This document shows positions 45,192 through 53,437 of a stretch of 64,000 nucleotides of DNA, piece after piece; the stretch's first letter is position 1; each line of letters opens with the position of its first letter. Origin of the DNA: Shiella aurantiaca (lineage in GTDB: Bacteria; Bacteroidota; Bacteroidia; Cytophagales; Cyclobacteriaceae); contig JAUHJS010000006.1 of assembly GCA_030412945.1 (NCBI GenBank), positions 62,001-126,000 of the forward strand. The letters run 5' to 3'. Position numbers and translations under genes: made by a program. The notes beneath the pieces were generated by a model that had not been told where the DNA came from, did not search any database, and saw only the letters and a list, made by a program, of their open reading frames with translations.

Positions 45192-45654
45192 CGGTAGTAG
45201 ATTTTTGGGTTTGAAATAAAACATAGCGGAATCGTGCCAAATAAATGACCATGGGCGTAAACATATTGTACATCAGTACCGTGAGGAAAGTGCCACCGTA
45301 AAATACCCAATTGGCTATCATGAGAAGCAGCAAGTGGGTAAAAAAGGCCCACAACAAGGATTCCATGCGCAACTGGGCAATGAATTCATCTTCCACTTTT
45401 TCTTTGGAAAACACCAGAAAAAAGAAGGCCACCAACAGCACGGTGACGACCAATTCATTGAAAACATTTTCGGAACGGGCCTGCCCCACAAAATCATCTG
45501 AAAACAAGCGCCAGTCGAAGCTTTCGAGGGAAAAGCTAAGCCACTCAGGTTCAATCACCCACACATTCATCAAGATTCCGGCCACTAGGACGGGAAGTAC
45601 CAGTATCCAGCCCCACCTTTTGAAGCGATACGGCAATAAAGGAATTGTTGTCAT
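45184..45654 (-). CDS. Small membrane protein, XRE-operon paralog 1
   Basis: A 156-residue protein with four hydrophobic segments, the first gene of the three-gene operon. The shared VFSKEKVEDEFIAQLRMESL motif lies near residues 82-101. Upstream of its ATG is a cluster of three TAAAGT hexamers, one inverted, likely to be the operator of the XRE protein. Function is unknown; possible roles are envelope sensing or protection against a membrane-active agent, by analogy with other regulator/membrane pairs. Confidence 0.75.
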   Translation of the reverse strand: MTTIPLLPYRFKRWGWILVLPVLVAGILMNVWVIEPEWLSFSLESFDWRLFSDDFVGQARSENVFNELVVTVLLVAFFFLVFSKEKVEDEFIAQLRMESLLWAFFTHLLLLMIANWVFYGGTFLTVLMYNMFTPMVIYLARFRYVLFQTQKSTTDE

Positions 45655-45656
45655 AG

Positions 45657-45691
45657 TAAAGTAATTTAGATATAAAGTAAAACAAACTTTA
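45657..45691 (-). promoter_or_regulatory. Putative operator with three TAAAGT hexamers upstream of the XRE operon
   Basis: TAAAGT occurs at 45657-45662 and 45673-45678, and its inverse ACTTTA at 45686-45691. The last two form a dyad with a 7-nt spacer. The cluster begins 3 nt before the first ATG, where a bound regulator would block initiation. Assignment to the XRE protein is inferred from position. Confidence 0.45.
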
Positions 45692-45773
45692 CATATTATA
45701 CAACTTACTTGACAAAAGGTTACAGTTCACGTTTAATTAATTTTCAAATCATTATTTAACCACTTCCTTTTTG

Positions 45774-45781
45774 TACCTTTG
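45774..45781 (+). promoter_or_regulatory. -7 promoter box for typA
   Basis: TACCTTTG, exact TAnnTTTG, 23 nt upstream of the typA ATG. Confidence 0.6.
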
Positions 45782-45804
45782 CGGCTCGAAAATCAGATTA
45801 CTTC

Positions 45805-47607
45805 ATGACTAATATCAGAAATGTGGCGATTATCGCCCACGTTGACCACGGCAAAACAACGCTGGTTGACAAAATCATTCATGCCTCCAAATTATTTCGT
45901 GAAAACCAAGAGTTTAACGACCTTATACTAGATAACAACGACCTTGAACGCGAACGCGGAATCACCATCTTGGCGAAAAACGTGTCGGTTCGTTATAAAG
46001 ATGTAAAAATCAACATTATCGATACTCCTGGTCACGCGGATTTCGGTGGTGAAGTAGAGCGTGTATTGAAAATGGCCGATGGCGTATTGCTATTGGTGGA
46101 TGCCTTTGAAGGCGCCATGCCTCAGACCCGTTTCGTATTGAGTAAAGCCATTGCCTTGGGCCTTAAGCCTATCGTGGTAATCAATAAAGTAGACAAAGAA
46201 AACTGTAGACCAGACGAGGTACACGAGCAAGTATTTGAACTGATGTTCAACCTTGATGCCACCGAGGATCAATTGGATTTCCCTACCATATACGGTTCTT
46301 CTAAGCAAGGCTGGATGAACACCGATTGGAAAACACCTACCGATAATATCTTCCCGCTTTTGGATGCCATCTTGGAACACATTCCAGCTTCTCCAAAAAA
46401 TGAAGGGATTCCTCAATTGCAAATCACTTCTTTGGATTATTCTTCTTTCGTAGGCCGTATTGCCATCGGACGCGTGTTCCGTGGTACGCTGAAAGAAGGT
46501 GCCAACATGTCGCTTTGCAAGAAAGATGGAAGCATCAAGAAGGTGAAAATCAAAGAAATTCACGTATTCGAAGGCCTTGGCCGCGTAAAGGTGCCGGAAG
46601 TAAGTGCCGGAGAAATCTGTGCCATTTCGGGTATTGAAGATTTCGAGATTGGCGATACCATCACCGACCCTGATAAGCCGGAAGCATTGCCACGTATCTC
46701 TATCGATGAGCCTACCATGAGCATGCTTTTCACCATCAACAACTCTCCTTTCTTTGGCCGCGAGGGTAAATTTGTTACCTCTCGCCACTTGCGCGACCGC
46801 CTAATGAAGGAAATGGAGAAAAACCTGGCCCTTCGTGTAGAGCCTATGGACAGCGAGGATAAATTCTTGGTGTTTGGCCGTGGTATCCTTCACTTGTCGG
46901 TTTTGATTGAAACCATGCGCAGAGAAGGCTACGAACTACAAGTAGGTCAACCTCAGGTATTGTTCAAAGAAATTGATGGCGAAAGACATGAGCCTATCGA
47001 GCAGTTGGTAGTAGATGTGCCTCAGGAGTTTTCCGGTAAAGTAATCGAATTGGCTACGCAGCGTAAAGGCGAACTTTTGATTATGGAGCCTAAAGGCGAT
47101 TTGCAGCATTTGGAATTCCAGATTCCTTCTCGCGGACTTATTGGCTTGCGTAACAACGTGCTTACCGCCACCCAAGGGGAAGCCATCATGAATCACCGTT
47201 TCTTGAAATACGAACCTTTCAAAGGCCCTATTGCCGGCCGTATCAATGGTTCTTTGATTTCGATGGAAGGTGGCCAGTGTACGGCTTACGCGATTGACAA
47301 ATTGCAAGACCGTGGTGTGTTCTTTATCGAACCGGGCGATGACTTGTATACCGGACAGGTAATTGGCGAGCATAGCCGCGACAACGACTTGGTGGTGAAC
47401 GTGCAGAAAGGCAAGAAATTGACCAATATGCGTGCCTCTGGTTCTGATGATAACGTGCGCATTGCCCCTCCTAAGCGTTTCTCACTTGAAGAATCGATGG
47501 AGTATATCCAAAAGGATGAATACTTAGAAATCACTCCAAAATCTATCCGTATGCGTAAAATCTTCCTTGAAGAAGGCGAACGCAAACGCATGGAAAGTAA
47601 AGGATAA
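45805..47607 (+). CDS. typA: Translational GTPase TypA/BipA
   Basis: A ribosome-associated GTPase of the EF-G/LepA group involved in 50S assembly and stress adaptation. The 600 residues show the P-loop AHVDHGKTTLVDKI near residue 11, switch I with RERGITI, DTPGHADFGGEVERV near residue 72 and NKVDKENCRPDEV; domains II, III, V and the C-terminal domain follow (FEGLGRVKVPEVSAGEI; PKRFSLEESMEYI). Full length. A perfect -7 box and a strong terminator bracket it as a single-gene unit. Confidence 0.96.
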   Translation: MTNIRNVAIIAHVDHGKTTLVDKIIHASKLFRENQEFNDLILDNNDLERERGITILAKNVSVRYKDVKINIIDTPGHADFGGEVERVLKMADGVLLLVDAFEGAMPQTRFVLSKAIALGLKPIVVINKVDKENCRPDEVHEQVFELMFNLDATEDQLDFPTIYGSSKQGWMNTDWKTPTDNIFPLLDAILEHIPASPKNEGIPQLQITSLDYSSFVGRIAIGRVFRGTLKEGANMSLCKKDGSIKKVKIKEIHVFEGLGRVKVPEVSAGEICAISGIEDFEIGDTITDPDKPEALPRISIDEPTMSMLFTINNSPFFGREGKFVTSRHLRDRLMKEMEKNLALRVEPMDSEDKFLVFGRGILHLSVLIETMRREGYELQVGQPQVLFKEIDGERHEPIEQLVVDVPQEFSGKVIELATQRKGELLIMEPKGDLQHLEFQIPSRGLIGLRNNVLTATQGEAIMNHRFLKYEPFKGPIAGRINGSLISMEGGQCTAYAIDKLQDRGVFFIEPGDDLYTGQVIGEHSRDNDLVVNVQKGKKLTNMRASGSDDNVRIAPPKRFSLEESMEYIQKDEYLEITPKSIRMRKIFLEEGERKRMESKG

Positions 47608-47609
47608 TG

Positions 47610-47638
47610 AAAAGCCGACCACAGTGTCGGCTTTTTTT
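47610..47638 (+). terminator. Terminator of typA
   Basis: GCCGAC / GTCGGC arms with a 6-nt loop, A4 before and T7 after. Confidence 0.9.
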
Positions 47639-47713
47639 ATGACTGATTTTTTGAGGCAAAAAATAGCTTTCGGAACAATTATTGAGGAAATTGAGGCAAA
47701 ATAACAAACGCAT

Positions 47714-48640
47714 ATGAAAAGCTATTCTTTAATTTTTATCCTATGTGCAGCGCTTTTTTCCGGCTGCGTAACACAGAAAAAATACGATGAACTCCTTGCC
47801 AACAAGGTGAAACTGGAGGCCGAAAAGGCCGAATTGGAAGGCATTTCCCAAAACCAAAAAGCTGATTTGGAAAAAACACGGGCTGAGCGCGATGACTTGG
47901 CCGCCAAGTATGCCAAAAGCAGCAAGGAACTGGATAGCCTTCAGAAGGAACATACCAAACTGAGCGGCTATTACGATAACCTCCTCAATAACAGTGGTAA
48001 GCTAAACCGCGACTTGAAAGAGCAACGCGATCAGCTACTGGCCTTGGAAGAAAACTTGAGCCTCTCCAAAGCACGTAATGAAGAATTGGCCGCCAACCTA
48101 GCCGAGCGTGAAAAGCGCGTATCGGAGCTGGAGCGCATATTGGAAGAAAAAGACAAAGCCGTAAACGCCCTCAAGCAAAAGGTGAGCGAAGCCTTGCTTT
48201 CTTTCAAAGAAAACGACCTGACCGTGGAAATCCGCAATGGCAAAGTATATGTGTCGCTGGCGGAGCAGCTTTTGTTCAAATCGGGCAGTACCAAGGTAGA
48301 CCCCAAAGGAGTAAGTGCCTTGCAGCAATTAGCTAAGGCCGTGAAAGACAATCAGGATATCAATATTTTGGTAGAAGGCCATACCGACAATGTGCCCATT
48401 GGCCGTACTTCGCAATACATGAACGACAACTGGGACCTCAGCGTGATGCGTGCCACTTCTATTGTGCGCATCCTTACCGAATCGGGCGTGAGTCCGGCAC
48501 AAGTAACCGCCTCAGGCCGTGGTGAGGTAGCACCCATTACCGACAATACCTCAGCGGAAGGCCGCCAGAAAAACCGCAGGACGGAAATTATCCTTACACC
48601 CAAACTGGATGAGCTTTTTCAGATTCTGGAGAGTAATTAA
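47714..48640 (+). CDS. OmpA-family lipoprotein with long coiled coil
   Basis: A 308-residue lipoprotein: signal with lipobox LFSGC (Cys near 18), a continuous charged coiled coil (about 22-160) and a C-terminal OmpA peptidoglycan-binding domain (about 185-300; NILVEGHTDNVPIG, ASGRGEVAPI, QKNRRTEII). It probably tethers the outer membrane to peptidoglycan. A terminator follows. The last third of the gene plus terminator is present again as a decayed direct copy at 54.8 kb. Confidence 0.92.
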   Translation: MKSYSLIFILCAALFSGCVTQKKYDELLANKVKLEAEKAELEGISQNQKADLEKTRAERDDLAAKYAKSSKELDSLQKEHTKLSGYYDNLLNNSGKLNRDLKEQRDQLLALEENLSLSKARNEELAANLAEREKRVSELERILEEKDKAVNALKQKVSEALLSFKENDLTVEIRNGKVYVSLAEQLLFKSGSTKVDPKGVSALQQLAKAVKDNQDINILVEGHTDNVPIGRTSQYMNDNWDLSVMRATSIVRILTESGVSPAQVTASGRGEVAPITDNTSAEGRQKNRRTEIILTPKLDELFQILESN

Positions 48641-48668
48641 GGCCTAATATAGCGTAAAAAATACAAGC

Positions 48669-48703
48669 AAGGGATGGTATCGAGAGGATGCCATCCCTTT
48701 TTG
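48669..48703 (+). terminator. Terminator of the OmpA-family gene
   Basis: GGGATGG / CCATCCC arms, extended inside by TATC/GATG with one mismatch, then T5. A second, mutated copy lies at 54928-54965 and a third right arm at about 56460. Confidence 0.85.
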
Positions 48704-48804
48704 GTTTATTTCAAAGTTCCTACCTACCTGTGTATTGAGAAGTCCCACCCTTCATTTCTCTCAATTTTTTAGAGTAAAAATTCTATTTGGCCTATGCCTG
48801 CCAT

Positions 48805-48951
48805 ATGAAACGCCTTATCCTTGTACAGCAGGCCAAGTTTTCTTGGGATTTCCCCAGCTGAGCGGCTTCGACCGCCCCTTAAACGAGAAGAGGCTTCGCG
48901 ATGTGCAATCTATGGGTCAGCGTTTGAAGGCCTTGGGAATCAGGCCGGATG
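48805..48951 (+). pseudogene. Decayed 5' fragment of the SixA phosphatase gene
   Basis: Matches the first 150 bases of the intact sixA-type gene at 57344 with many substitutions; similarity extends upstream to about 48746, covering the leader (CTCAATT-TTTAGAGTAAAA). The catalytic Arg-His is lost: VRHAK became VQQAK. A one-base loss in the ATTTCCCCAGCTG segment breaks the frame, and the 3' part is missing. It cannot encode an active phosphatase. The same direction as the intact copy 8.5 kb away makes it a direct repeat. Confidence 0.88.
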
Positions 48952-49023
48952 TTCAAAAAGTAAGAGAAGCAGTATCAACGGCCAACTAAACACCGTTTGA
49001 TCAAGGTCTTCTCACTTAGCTGA

Positions 49024-49197
49024 ATGGAACCTTTGGTCCAACCATTGGATGGGCTTAATCGTGACATCATAAGACGAATTCAAGCAACTGTATTTTCTTG
49101 TCGGGTTTTATACCCTATTCTGTTGCCCGAATATCAAAACGAAAATCTAGATATTGCTTCGTTGAGATCTTATATGCACAGTATCATGCGGCTTTAA
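49024..49197 (+). CDS. Possible 57-residue small protein or gene remnant
   Basis: An ATG-started frame of 57 codons with a protein-like composition: MEPLVQPLDGLNRDIIRRIQ, then VLYPILLPEYQNENLDIAS and a HSIMRL end. A TGA immediately precedes the ATG. It is too short to recognise a family and has no clear ribosome site. It could be a free small protein or the C-terminal leftover of a gene cut by the rearrangements around it. Nothing else is evident between 48952 and 49317. Confidence 0.3.
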   Translation: MEPLVQPLDGLNRDIIRRIQATVFSCRVLYPILLPEYQNENLDIASLRSYMHSIMRL

Positions 49198-49317
49198 TCA
49201 TGATATCAAGGGAAGCTCGGACAAAAAAATAAAATGAATTTGGTGAATATAATCTTATAATTAGGTAGGGTTCGGACTTGTTCTCACTGCTTTTTTTTCT
49301 GATATTCAGTATAGTTT

Positions 49318-50526
49318 ATGATGAAAACACAGTTGAAACAGAAAAAAGTCTTGTCAAAACGCCATTTATCCAATGATGAGGTGGAGGAAATCCTCATCTA
49401 TTTCTCGACTTCAATCCTTGAAAAGGAAGCCGAACAGGACGTGTTTTGGGATTTGGTTAAAAATGTAATTGCGCGCCTAGGGTTTGTCGATTGTGTTATC
49501 TATAAAATCAACAAACGCACACGTAAGCTTGTTCAACGGGCTGCACACGGACCTAAGAATCCAAAACGTAAAAAGATATTGAAACCCCTAGAAATTCCAT
49601 TAGGATCGGGTATTACCGGCTTCGTTGCGACTACGGGTGTTGCCGAACGAATTGGCGACACGCGCCTTGATCCACGATACATTATTGACGATGAAGAGCG
49701 CAGATCGGAACTAGCCGTTCCAATTATTATTAATAACAAAGTAGTTGGTGTAATCGATTGTGAACATCCCATGAAGGATTACTTCACGGAACAGGATTTC
49801 AGAATTGTAAAAGCTATAGCCTCCATTTGTGCTATTAAGTTAAAGCAACTGGAGGCTCAAAAGGCTGTGCAACAAAAAGAGTACAAGCTATTGCAGACTA
49901 GGCAACAGTTGGCCGAGTTGAAAGTGCAAGCAATCCGGGCACAAATGAATCCACATTTCGTATTCAATGCATTGAATGCGGTGCAACATTTTATTACCAT
50001 TAATGATAAAAAGAATGCACTGCGTTTTCTCTCGGCATTCAGTAAACTGGTAAGACTTTACCTGAAAAACCTAGAGAAAGACACCATTGACCTTTTTCAG
50101 GAAATTGCCGTGGTCGAGCAGTATCTTAAACTGCAGAAGCTTAGGTATGAAGGAATTTTTGAATATGAGATTACATTGCCTGAAGACGAACCTAGTTCTA
50201 TTCAGGTTCCTGCATTAATCGTTCAATTGATGATTGAGGAAGCCGTTGAAAACCTCGCCAAGAACAGGCTGGCAGGAAAACTGAGGATCAGTATTGCTTT
50301 ACCCAGCGAGCATCATGTTGCTGTTATTGTTGATATTGCAATCCGGCAGTCTGGAAAAATTTTAACAAAACTGGAAACCCGATATACCAATGAAGTAGCA
50401 AACTGGGCTGACCATATCAACTTGTTGAAGAAAGTCAGGGAATATTCGATTACCACTAGCAAGGAAGTAATTCAAAACAAAGACATAACACATTATAGAA
50501 CTCAAGTACTTTTGCCTATCTTGTAA
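49318..50526 (+). CDS. GAF-domain LytS-like kinase with degenerate ATPase domain
   Basis: A 402-residue cytoplasmic protein without TMs: GAF domain (about 35-185; GSGITGFVATTG and AVPIIINNKVVGVIDCEHP), a coiled linker, and a His_kinase (PF06580) segment AQMNPHFVFNALNAVQHF with His near 213. The following N-box region reads IEEAVENL where the neighbour has IENAILHG, and the DNGIG and G-x-G boxes are absent, so ATP binding is doubtful. It may be a pseudokinase that senses through GAF and works with the canonical kinase 7 nt downstream. Starts at 49318 or 49321. No TAnnTTTG box is visible. Confidence 0.82.
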   Translation: MMKTQLKQKKVLSKRHLSNDEVEEILIYFSTSILEKEAEQDVFWDLVKNVIARLGFVDCVIYKINKRTRKLVQRAAHGPKNPKRKKILKPLEIPLGSGITGFVATTGVAERIGDTRLDPRYIIDDEERRSELAVPIIINNKVVGVIDCEHPMKDYFTEQDFRIVKAIASICAIKLKQLEAQKAVQQKEYKLLQTRQQLAELKVQAIRAQMNPHFVFNALNAVQHFITINDKKNALRFLSAFSKLVRLYLKNLEKDTIDLFQEIAVVEQYLKLQKLRYEGIFEYEITLPEDEPSSIQVPALIVQLMIEEAVENLAKNRLAGKLRISIALPSEHHVAVIVDIAIRQSGKILTKLETRYTNEVANWADHINLLKKVREYSITTSKEVIQNKDITHYRTQVLLPIL

Positions 50527-50533
50527 AAAAAGC

Positions 50534-52519
50534 ATGAAAACTCCAATCATTAAGGCTATCTTCATTTTTTTTTCCCTTTCAGTAAGCGCACAAACGCCTG
50601 AACTTGACAGTCTTATATTGAATTTAAATAACCATCCTGCTAAAGACTCCACACGCGCCCAATTATTGTTGGATATAGCCATAAAACTGCGAAGGATCAA
50701 CCCGAATGAAGCTATTCCATATTATGCTGATGCATTTGAAACTGCGGAAAAAGCGGGTGTTTTTACAATCCAATCCAAGGCCAACAATGGAATGGCTATT
50801 TGCTATGGTATGATGGGTGAGTACCCTTCGGCTATCGAATATTTCCAACGAACAATTGAGATAAGTAAGCCTATCAATGACCTAACTCGGGTGGCAGACG
50901 GTTATAACGGCTTAGGCGTGGTGTATAAGCGACTTGGAGATTACCCACAAAGTTTGGTCTATTACACACAAGCCCTCGCTACGTATGACTCTGCCAAGGA
51001 TATTATGGGATTAGCAGCTGCTTATGCAAATGTTGGGGTTTTGTATGATCTGATGAAGGAACCGGTAAAAGCCTTGGAGTATTATCAAAAAGCTATAGCC
51101 ATTTATACCAAAGAAAATAACCCGCTTCAAGTTTCAATCGCCAAATCGAATATTGGAGTTCTCTATGTGGACGAAAAGCGATATGATGAAGCATTGGAAA
51201 TTTTCAAATATAATCTTCGGGTTTATGATTCATTGAAACGGGATGCAGAAGCAATCAATACTTCAAATAATATTGCCCATGTATATGTAAAACAAGGCAA
51301 GTATGCGGATGCGGATGTTTTGCTAAAAAAAAACCTGCAATTGGCGAAAGAATTGTCCATGAAGCAGGAGCAAACAAGCATTTACTCCAACTTAGTCGAG
51401 GTTGCCCTGGCAACCGGGGATCTTGATGATGCCATAAGGTATGCGAATGAACATCTGAACTTGGTTCTTGAGTTAAAATCGAAGTATTTATTAGCTGAGG
51501 CCTACGAGGTGTTATCGCGAGTATATGAAAAGCGTAGAGAATATTCTAAGGCTTTGGAAGCCTATAAAGAACATAAAGCATGGAGTGACAGCGTGTATAA
51601 TGAAGACAATGCGCGCGCATTCTTGGCACAAGAGGTAAAGATTGAGGTACTAGAAAAGAATAAGCAATTGGCCGAGCAAACTCTGCGTCTCGAGTTTTTA
51701 CAGGCTCAGGTACAGCAAGAAACCCGTCAGAAGTGGCTATTGGCCATTGTTTCAGTTTTGTTGCTGGCAAGTGGTATATTGTTTTTTCAAAAATTCACAC
51801 AACGCAAGCGAATGAATGCCTTGCTAGAGGAAAAGAATGAAAGAATATCAAAGCAGAATGCTCGCATTGAAGAAATGAACTATCAACTTGAAAACAGAAT
51901 GCTACGGGCGCAGATAAACCCCCACTTTATTTTCAATAGTTTGAGTTCAATTCAGCATTTTATAACCGGAGATGATAAACATGCTGCTCTAAAGTATCTT
52001 ACAAAATTTTCTCATTTGCTTCGACAGGTATTGGAGAGTTCCATCAACGGAAATGTGTTACTTCGAGAGGAATTGAAATTATTGGAGATGTATCTTGAAT
52101 TGGAGGCATTGCGCTTCGATAATAATTTTTCATTTGATATATATGTTAATGATTCACTTGACCCGGATACTGTTGAGATACCGACCATGATTTTGCAGCC
52201 ATTGATTGAAAATGCGATTTTGCACGGCCTGATCCCAAAGCAGGGTGATAGAAAACTAAACATTTCCTTTGAGGCGGATTCCGACATGATGGAAATCAGG
52301 ATCGAAGACAATGGTATTGGTCGAGATGCGTCCAGAAAAATGCAAGAGGGAAAAATCAGGCAAAATCCGTCACGTGGTCTTGCAGTAACTGAACAAAGAC
52401 TGTCCGTCCTACGTGAAAAGTATGGTTGGCAGTCGTCCATGCACTATCACGACATGGTTGATGCATCGGGAGAGCCGGCTGGTACCTGTGTAATACTTAG
52501 ATTTGCAATTATGGGATGA
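50534..52519 (+). CDS. TPR-type sensor histidine kinase (LytS/PF06580)
   Basis: A 661-residue kinase. Signal peptide (KAIFIFFSLSVSAQ), then about seven or eight TPR repeats (about 45-370; e.g. YNGLGVVYKRLGDYPQSLVYY) in the periplasm, one TM (WLLAIVSVLLLASGILFF near 400), coiled linker, and a PF06580 catalytic core: AQINPHFIFNSLSSIQHF with His near 462, ILQPLIENAILHGL (intact N box), EDNGIGRDA, and a divergent G box (SRGLAVTEQRLSVL). It is the phosphodonor for the LytTR regulator that begins 10 nt after its stop. Confidence 0.93.
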   Translation: MKTPIIKAIFIFFSLSVSAQTPELDSLILNLNNHPAKDSTRAQLLLDIAIKLRRINPNEAIPYYADAFETAEKAGVFTIQSKANNGMAICYGMMGEYPSAIEYFQRTIEISKPINDLTRVADGYNGLGVVYKRLGDYPQSLVYYTQALATYDSAKDIMGLAAAYANVGVLYDLMKEPVKALEYYQKAIAIYTKENNPLQVSIAKSNIGVLYVDEKRYDEALEIFKYNLRVYDSLKRDAEAINTSNNIAHVYVKQGKYADADVLLKKNLQLAKELSMKQEQTSIYSNLVEVALATGDLDDAIRYANEHLNLVLELKSKYLLAEAYEVLSRVYEKRREYSKALEAYKEHKAWSDSVYNEDNARAFLAQEVKIEVLEKNKQLAEQTLRLEFLQAQVQQETRQKWLLAIVSVLLLASGILFFQKFTQRKRMNALLEEKNERISKQNARIEEMNYQLENRMLRAQINPHFIFNSLSSIQHFITGDDKHAALKYLTKFSHLLRQVLESSINGNVLLREELKLLEMYLELEALRFDNNFSFDIYVNDSLDPDTVEIPTMILQPLIENAILHGLIPKQGDRKLNISFEADSDMMEIRIEDNGIGRDASRKMQEGKIRQNPSRGLAVTEQRLSVLREKYGWQSSMHYHDMVDASGEPAGTCVILRFAIMG

Positions 52520-52529
52520 TTTAAATGTT

Positions 52530-53267
52530 ATGAAAGCTGTACTTGTTGAAGATGAAAAACACAGTCGCGAAACATTGCGAAATCTGATCGAAGAGTTCTG
52601 TAAAGACGTTTATATTGTAGGTGTAGCTGAATCAGTTGATGATGCGGTTCAGGTAATACGGTCTACAAACCCCGACCTTGTGTTTCTGGATATTGAACTC
52701 CAAACTGGTTCGGGCTTTGATGTTCTTTCAAAGTTATCCGACATGTCGTTTGATGTAATTTTTACAACCGCGTACGAGCATTATGCCATTCGGGCTATTA
52801 AGTTTAGTTCGCTCGATTATTTATTAAAACCCATTGATATTGAGGAATTGCAACGGGCCGTGAATAAAGCCCGTGCGAATCATTACGTTGCGTACCAAAA
52901 GCAACAGCTTGAAACGTTGCTGGCAAACATAGCCGGAAAGACGGTGAAAAGAATTTGCTTGGCAACAGCCGACCGGCTAGAATTTGTAAGCGTTTCCGAC
53001 ATCAGCCTATGTGAAGCAAGTGGCTCATATACAAATTTTTACATGAAGGATGGCCGAAAGGTTATGGTAAGTAAACACTTAAAAGAATACGAAACCCTGC
53101 TCACCGATGAACAATTTATGCGTGTACACAATAGTTTCCTCGTTAACCTGAAGGAAGTTAAGCAATACGTAAAATCTGAAGGTGGTTACTTAATCATGAA
53201 TGACAATAAGCAGGTAAGTATCTCACCTAAGAAGCGTGATGAGTTTTTATCACGGATTGGAATGTAG
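52530..53267 (+). CDS. LytTR-family response regulator
   Basis: A 245-residue regulator: receiver domain (VEDE pocket, phospho-Asp in LVFLDIEL near residue 54, Lys in YLLKPIDIEEL) and a C-terminal LytTR DNA-binding domain (about 140-240; SDISLCEASGSYTNFYMKDG, MRVHNSFLVNL, ISPKKRDEFL). ATG 52530 is chosen; the frame extends to a TTG in the kinase's last codons. It likely regulates nearby genes, including the lipoprotein gene 170 nt downstream. Confidence 0.94.
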   Translation: MKAVLVEDEKHSRETLRNLIEEFCKDVYIVGVAESVDDAVQVIRSTNPDLVFLDIELQTGSGFDVLSKLSDMSFDVIFTTAYEHYAIRAIKFSSLDYLLKPIDIEELQRAVNKARANHYVAYQKQQLETLLANIAGKTVKRICLATADRLEFVSVSDISLCEASGSYTNFYMKDGRKVMVSKHLKEYETLLTDEQFMRVHNSFLVNLKEVKQYVKSEGGYLIMNDNKQVSISPKKRDEFLSRIGM

Positions 53268-53402
53268 TTTTCAGTATATATACTACAGCTAAGCCAATGC
53301 TTCATGTATAAATCTTGCTCATTCAGCCGTTCAGGCTAATGTACATTTCATAAAGTAGGAAGGCTCATTCATCAATTATGCAGCTCTGAAGTACTTACAA
53401 TG

Positions 53403-53429
53403 GTTTAAATTACGAAACGTAATTTAAAC
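53403..53429 (+). promoter_or_regulatory. Perfect 12+3+12 inverted repeat before the lipoprotein gene
   Basis: Arms GTTTAAATTACG and CGTAATTTAAAC with AAA between them, no mismatches, ending 8 nt before the ATG at 53438. As DNA it could be an operator; as RNA a hairpin covering the translation start. LytTR sites are normally direct repeats, so the cognate factor is unclear. Confidence 0.65.
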
Positions 53430-53437
53430 AAAATCTT

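Noticed and set aside
48735-48989. 84-codon frame read as a small gene
   Set aside because: It reads through the decayed sixA copy in shifted frames; the similarity to the intact gene and the lost Arg-His show it is a remnant.
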